Assembly: GCA_002946415.1 (NCBI GenBank)
Contig: NJPS01000039.1
Span: forward strand, 310,001-374,000
Direction: 5' to 3'
Length of the DNA: 64,000 nucleotides
From: Rutstroemia sp. NJR-2017a BVV2
Lineage: Eukaryota; Ascomycota; Leotiomycetes; Helotiales; Rutstroemiaceae
Part shown: positions 59,424 to 64,000 of the stretch, piece after piece
Numbering within the stretch: position 1 is the stretch's first letter
Layout: the number at the start of each line of letters is the position of its first letter
Notes under the pieces: model-generated
Database searches by the model: none
What the model saw: the letters and a program-made list of their open reading frames with translations, nothing else
What the model was told of the DNA's origin: nothing
Translations under genes and position numbers: made by a program

Positions 59424-60853
59424 TTATGAAGGAGCAGCTGTGTCATCTGATTCTGTTATGGGCACTTCAGCAAGAGCTTTAGCGGAGCCTGTCGCATAGA
59501 AACCGTCCAGAGTCACCTTGACAGCGCCTGCTTGAACGAGCTGTAGGAGTCAGTACAATTGCCAGGTGATGTGGGATAAGAGACACTTACAGCGCGGCTT
59601 AAATCATCGATCAGGTCTGATACATCCTCGATTCCAACGCACAGTCTAATGATGTCTTCTGGCATTTGTCTTTCTTTCCTCGTTTTCGCATCGATGCTGG
59701 CATGACTCATCTGGCATGGCATACTAATCAAACTATTGACACATCCGAAACTAACACTTATGCCCCACAATCGAGCAGCTTCAACAATGCGTTCTGATAG
59801 AGCAACGTCGCCAGTCTCGAAAGATAATACAGCGCCAGCTCCGCGAGCCATAGACCAATGGAGATCATATTGCGGGTGGGACTTGAGACCGGGATATCGA
59901 ACACGAAAGCCGTGCGACTCCAAAAATTCGGCAATGGCTTGTGCATTCGTCTGTTGCCTTTCCATTCGAATAGCTAAAGTCTTGATCCCCCTCATGAGGA
60001 GGAAGGAGTCGTTTGGTGAGAGACCGCAACCTGTAGAGTTGATTGTGAAATACATCTTATCTCCGATCGCAGGATCATTGAAAGCTAGCACGCCCGCCAT
60101 TATGTCGTGATGTCCTGACAGATATTTTGTGCCTGATTCGTACACAATGTCTGCACCGAGATCTAATGGATTGCACAACATTGGTGAGAGCATGGTATTA
60201 TCCACAACGACCAAAGCCTTCTCATTTTGCTCATGTGCAGTCTTTGCAATAGTTGGGATATCGACGATCTTAATCAAAGGGTTCGTGGGGGTTTCTAATA
60301 AGACCATAGCTGTTTTGGGACCTAAAACCGCTTTGACCTTTTCGGGATTTGTTGTGTCGACGTGATGCACAATTATGCCATGATTAGCGGCCATATATGT
60401 CAAGAGTCTGTTTGTGCCTCCGTATAGATCGTCTCCAGTAATAACTTCATCTCCGGGACGTAGAATTCTGGTGATAACATCCAAAGCACCCATGCCAGAG
60501 CCCACGACGAGCGCTCGCGATGCGTTCATAATCTTTGCAAGATGTCGCTCTAGGTGTGTGCGTGTGGGATTGCCCGAACGTGTGTAGTCGTATTCAGATC
60601 CGCCACCAGCCATGGTCTGCTTGAATGTAGCAGACTGATAGATTGGCATACTTGATGCGCCATATTGATCCTTGCTTTCTGTATAAACTAATTCCGTCGC
60701 TAACGCGTATTTTCTTCCATTGTGAGGGCTCGAGGGCGCCGGCGATGGGGGTAGGTTATGACCATCGAGGTCGATGTGCGGGAAAGCTTTGTTGAGAGCC
60801 CCATTGGGCTTGCCAGCTCCAGATGCTTGCGATGAACCAGATGGCGAAGACAT
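59424..60853 (-). CDS. metG: cystathionine beta-lyase (PLP enzyme)
   Basis: Two exons on the - strand (60853-59591 and 59540-59424), 459 residues. The enzyme cleaves cystathionine to homocysteine, pyruvate and ammonia in methionine synthesis, using pyridoxal phosphate. Family marks of the Cys/Met metabolism PLP group are the SEYDYTRSGNPTRTHLE stretch (Y88, R92), GSGMGALD, ETPTNPLIKIVDI, VVDNTMLSP and the PLP-lysine region SGTKYLSGHHDIMAG with K243. The wording of that region and the length favour the fungal beta-lyase (Str3/MetG) over gamma-lyase. The intron (50 bp) replaces a short read-through tail and adds the conserved C-terminus LVQAGAVKVTLDGFY. The frame is open for 49 codons upstream of the first ATG with no Met, so 60853 is the start unless an upstream exon exists. 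The first 50 residues are Ser/Pro/Gly-rich and poorly conserved. Confidence 0.9.
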
Positions 60854-61599
60854 GGTGGATGATTGTATTTGGAGTGGCAGGTCCTCAGAGACGCGGGGAA
60901 ACGTAATGGTAGATCCCGAGACCGGCGAGAAGGCGATTTTGGAAGGCGGAAGTGGAAGATGAGAGGCGAGAGGTTTGGTTCTTTGAGATAACGCACTCAA
61001 TTGAAATACGTGTCAAGCAATTCGATGGTGAGAATTTTCTATGTGTGAGTAATGTGTCAAGATGTAAGCTCAGACGGGATTTTATGTTAGATGGACTGAA
61101 TTTTTACTGTTCCCCCAACGCAAGCGTGACAAGAAACTAAAAATTGGCCTTCGCAGGGCCGTTAATCGGTGCAATAAAACGGACTATGAGTCCCTTATGT
61201 GGGGTAGCCCGATGACGTGATTTGATAATTGCCGCCATGCGCACGAGCAATTTGCCGAACCGATTCGAGTATTGGTTGACAAATCCACGAGTGGAATTGC
61301 CGCTTCAATCTGATAGATCTATCAAAAATTCCATGAACAGTATATGGGCATTGGGTTCTGGGACGAGGGGAGGTGGGGAGGTGGGGAGGTGGGGAGGTGG
61401 GGAGGAGCTCTTTCATCCGTATGTCACAAGTGGAAGTTGTAGGTTCAATTCATTGTTATAAACACGAGAATTTCATTGAAACCCCAATGAAGGACCAAAA
61501 TCGCCCTTTGTTTCAACACCTAGCAGTTCCCCCAACGCCTTGCCTTGCATATGATACAATGCATTTGTTCCCAAGTAGCCTACATCATCCCAAAGACAT
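60854..61599. promoter_or_regulatory. metG upstream region with G-tract repeat
   Basis: A 746-bp interval between the 3' end of msp1 and the metG start, both on the - strand. It contains the 5' leader and promoter of metG and a tandem (GGGGAGGT)n run at 61367-61405. No other gene seen. Confidence 0.5.
61367..61405 (+). repeat. (GGGGAGGT)n minisatellite, G-quadruplex-capable
   Basis: Almost five consecutive 8-bp units with GGGG tracts on the + strand, so C-tracts on the metG coding strand. Four or more G-tracts separated by short loops can fold as a G-quadruplex. It lies about 510 bp upstream of the metG ATG. Confidence 0.85.
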
Positions 61600-63022
61600 T
61601 TAATCCATTGACTCCGCAATTGTTCCATCCTCATCTTCTGCATCTTCGTACTCTTCCGTTGAAGTTGTGCTCCTTGCTGTAGCCTTTGCTGAATGTCGTG
61701 CATGATTGTCCTTTAGAATCTGACCGCCGCCTTTCCTTCCAAAGAAGTCCTCCGTACGGACACCGCGAACATGTGAAGGGTCTACCCCAGTCATAGCCAC
61801 GCCTCGCTCTCGCTGCTCTCTAATAAACTCTCGAATTGGAACCATGGCTGCATCTCTACAAGCCTCCTTGATATCGCTTCCCGACATACCAGCCATAACT
61901 CTCGTCAAGTATTCAATGTCGAAGTTGGTTGGGTCAGTCTTAGTATCTTTGAGTATTAAATTTAGAATGCGTCTTCGTTGTGAATTCGATGGCAGAGAGA
62001 CGGGGAATTTCTTGGGCATTCTTCGGAGGATAGCCTCATCTATATCCTGGATACGATTCGTGGCACCAAGGATCATGATGCGAGCGGGTAGACCGGTCTT
62101 GTTCGCTGACGTGAGGCCATCCCAGAGTGTCATAAATCTAAATCAATTAGTCTTCTTCTCCAATCAGCTTTGAATATTTGACATACTCTGCTTTCACCAT
62201 TCCGCTAGCTTCATGTTCACCACTCCGCCTTTGCCCAAGGACAGCATCAATTTCATCTATGAAGACAATAGTCGGTTGCAGTTTACGTGCCAAAGAGAAT
62301 ACCGCTCTAACAAGTTTATTTGAGTCGCCATACCACTTCTCGGTCAATGTTGAGATGTGCAGGTTGATGAAGCAAGCTCCACTCTCATGTGCCAAAGCCT
62401 TCGCGAGCATAGTTTTCCCGCAACCGGGGGGACCGTAGAGGAGGACACCGGAGGGCGCAGACAAGAGAGGTGAGGAATGCGAATACAGATGGGGTAGAGT
62501 AAGTGGGTATATGACAGATTCCTTTAGTTCCTCAATTATGTCGTCCAAGCCACCAATATCTGCCCATGTCAGTTGCTAATCGTGAACCTTTAATACTCGC
62601 GCGCACTCACCATCAAAGCCCACAGGTATATCTTCTGGGGCTACAACTTCCATCGCTATTTGACTTTCATATTGATCAAGTTCCAGATCTTCTTTTCTTG
62701 TCCTTCTTGACTTGCTTTTGTCCCGACCAGATCCTGTCTCTTCCGAGTCCGAATCATCGTTCGCTCTTCTATCGAGTCGTCGAAGGTTTGCTGCGGCTCT
62801 TAATCTTGCTTGTTCATGCTGCTCTTTCTCGGGGTCGTTCCCGAAAGGCAAGGAAGGTATTAAGCTTTTGGCGACATAAAATAAAGAAGCGCTCTGAAGT
62901 ACAAGCCATGTTAGCAACAGTCGTGGCATACTCAGATCAGAAGTATCAAGAACACTTACAGAGACAACGATCAGGAGGAGATCCTGCAGCAGACCATATT
63001 TTCTATTGGTGCCGTCGCCCAT
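61600..63022 (-). CDS. msp1: Msp1/ATAD1 AAA ATPase (membrane protein extractase)
   Basis: Four exons on the - strand (63022-62960, 62893-62611, 62559-62187, 62137-61600) give 418 residues. Msp1 sits in the outer membranes of mitochondria and peroxisomes and pulls out mislocalised tail-anchored proteins. A single N-terminal membrane segment spans about residues 10-30 and is split by intron 1. A charged linker ([20 protein letters not shown]) follows, then [20 protein letters not shown], Walker A GPPGCGKT (158-165), pore loop KWYG (190-193), Walker B VFIDEID (214-220), GATNR, and a C-terminal acidic tail. The charged linker is a little longer than I would expect. All introns (49-66 bp) restore conserved sequence. 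The first in-frame ATG that precedes the membrane segment is used. Confidence 0.94.
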
Positions 63023-63417
63023 CTTGATGCGCAAACTGATAAGTTGAATGATTCCGCCCAGCCGATATAGATATGAAGCACGGCTGAATTGGTGGCGGGT
63101 GCAATCGCTGTTGTGAATTGTGGCGTTTAACGTGGCACGTGTGGCTAGTAAAGGTGCCTCAGGTGCATACCCATTGGGCTAGCGTTTGTTTACACTGTAA
63201 ACGTTCCCCTCCGTACAAATGTGATAGACTTCATAATCGACAGAACCTTTGGTTGGGTGGGCGCATATTCTCGCAACACCTAGGCCTGATTGTTTAAATT
63301 ATCTTCTTCATTTATTCTTCAAGTGCAACGTTCAATCGCAGGGAAACGCGTCGACTATTCACTCATCTCGCGTCGCAAACCTAGGGCACATTGTTTACAT
63401 TACTCAGAGGATAATCG
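63023..63417. promoter_or_regulatory. divergent promoter, msp1 / AT-hook-like gene
   Basis: A 395-bp shared upstream interval. No clear motif or open frame; ordinary base composition. Confidence 0.45.
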
Positions 63418-64000
63418 ATGTCGAGATCTAAGACCTCAACACTCGCAGGCTTAATAGAGTCGGATTCGGAGGAAGAACAATTGGTTGAGCGCAACATGAC
63501 GAAAGCAGATACTAAAGCGAATACTGCGGCAAAAAAGCTACGAGGGAGACCCAAAGCCGCCCCTTCAAAAGTTATCAAAACGAAGGCTCCCACACGTCGC
63601 ACGAGTGGAAGATTGGGCGGGAACCCTGAATTATCCATGCCGCCGGCGAAAAGTAACAAGAGAACGGCTCTAGCAGATAAGACGAATCGGGAAAAAAAGG
63701 CCCAGAAGGAATTAGAGTCGGTTGATGACACAGGAGACAATGTTATGGAGGATGTAGCTTCGGGTGATGAGTTGGATGCCGAAGTGGCAGCGGTCGAGGA
63801 AGTCAAATCTGGAAATGCGAAGAAACCCGCGGCGACTCGCGCGAAAGCTGCAAAGAAGGACAAAGGAGATAACACCGACATGGAGGAAGTTGAAGTGCCG
63901 GCTGTCAAAGCGGGCCGTCCCAGGAAGGGTAAAGGAAGGCTAAGAGACGAATCGACCGTGCCAGTCGAGGCGTCACCCGAGAAGATTATTCAGGAAACAC
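63418..64000 (+). CDS. basic Lys/Ala-rich nuclear-type protein, 5' part only
   Basis: An open frame from the ATG at 63418 to the end of the window, 194 complete codons without a stop, so the 3' part is missing. The start reads MSRSKTSTLAGLIESDSEEE. Two AT-hook-like cores (RGRPK near residue 43, GRPRKG near residue 170), an RRTSGRLGG segment and alternating Lys-rich and Glu/Asp-rich blocks follow, pointing to a nuclear, chromatin-associated protein. The layout (an SDSEEE motif near the N-terminus, then RRTSGR and GRP hooks) resembles what I recall of the N-terminal region of fungal Csm1/Pcs1 monopolin subunits, whose globular domain would lie downstream. That is only a suggestion, because the diagnostic C-terminal domain is outside the window. 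Confidence 0.7.
   Translation, partial: MSRSKTSTLAGLIESDSEEEQLVERNMTKADTKANTAAKKLRGRPKAAPSKVIKTKAPTRRTSGRLGGNPELSMPPAKSNKRTALADKTNREKKAQKELESVDDTGDNVMEDVASGDELDAEVAAVEEVKSGNAKKPAATRAKAAKKDKGDNTDMEEVEVPAVKAGRPRKGKGRLRDESTVPVEASPEKIIQET

Overview
The window is nuclear DNA of a filamentous ascomycete. Genes carry short introns of about 48-100 bp with GT..AG ends, exon edges restore well-known fungal proteins, and the products are typical of Pezizomycotina. The carbon catabolite repressor at 9.5 kb looks most like the CRE1 of Sclerotiniaceae (the Botrytis/Sclerotinia group, Leotiomycetes); the species cannot be fixed from sequence alone. No tRNA, rRNA, CRISPR or bacterial-type operon was seen.

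Layout. 1-9.5 kb: no convincing gene, only simple repeats and a C/T-rich stretch leading into cre1 (9516-10802, + strand). 10.8-22.2 kb: a long gene-empty tract. It holds two non-autonomous DNA transposon candidates at 20.5 and 21.1 kb, the second with a perfect 8-bp target duplication (hAT type), and one doubtful small cysteine-containing ORF. 22.2-40 kb: a gene-dense block. It contains a mitochondrial-looking short-chain dehydrogenase, a 210-residue protein of unknown function, a short protein with two tandem Zn2Cys6 clusters, three tandem inverted-repeat elements, an Rkm5-like methyltransferase, a long-chain acyl-CoA synthetase, an Ecm11-domain protein, a Tda10-like/glycerate kinase and the peroxisomal multifunctional beta-oxidation enzyme Fox2. 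40-59.4 kb: gene-sparse. Only three orphan genes are supported (45.4, 51.6 and 57.4 kb), and the last two appear to be diverged paralogues that share a terminal intron. 59.4-64 kb: cystathionine beta-lyase, the Msp1 AAA ATPase, and the 5' part of a basic AT-hook-like protein running off the end.

How the genes relate. The acyl-CoA synthetase activates fatty acids and Fox2 performs the second and third steps of peroxisomal beta-oxidation; they lie about 4 kb apart (gene edge to gene edge), and the Fox2 upstream region has two CCGAGG motifs, the known core of the fungal fatty-acid-response element. CRE1 would be expected to repress such alternative-carbon genes on glucose, but nothing here shows this directly. 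The remaining genes look like independent single-gene units.

The most interesting observations are the tandem Zn2Cys6 protein sitting among several layers of local duplication, the inverted-repeat elements packed between two convergent genes, the hAT-type element with intact target duplication, and the paralogous orphan pair in the gene-sparse region.
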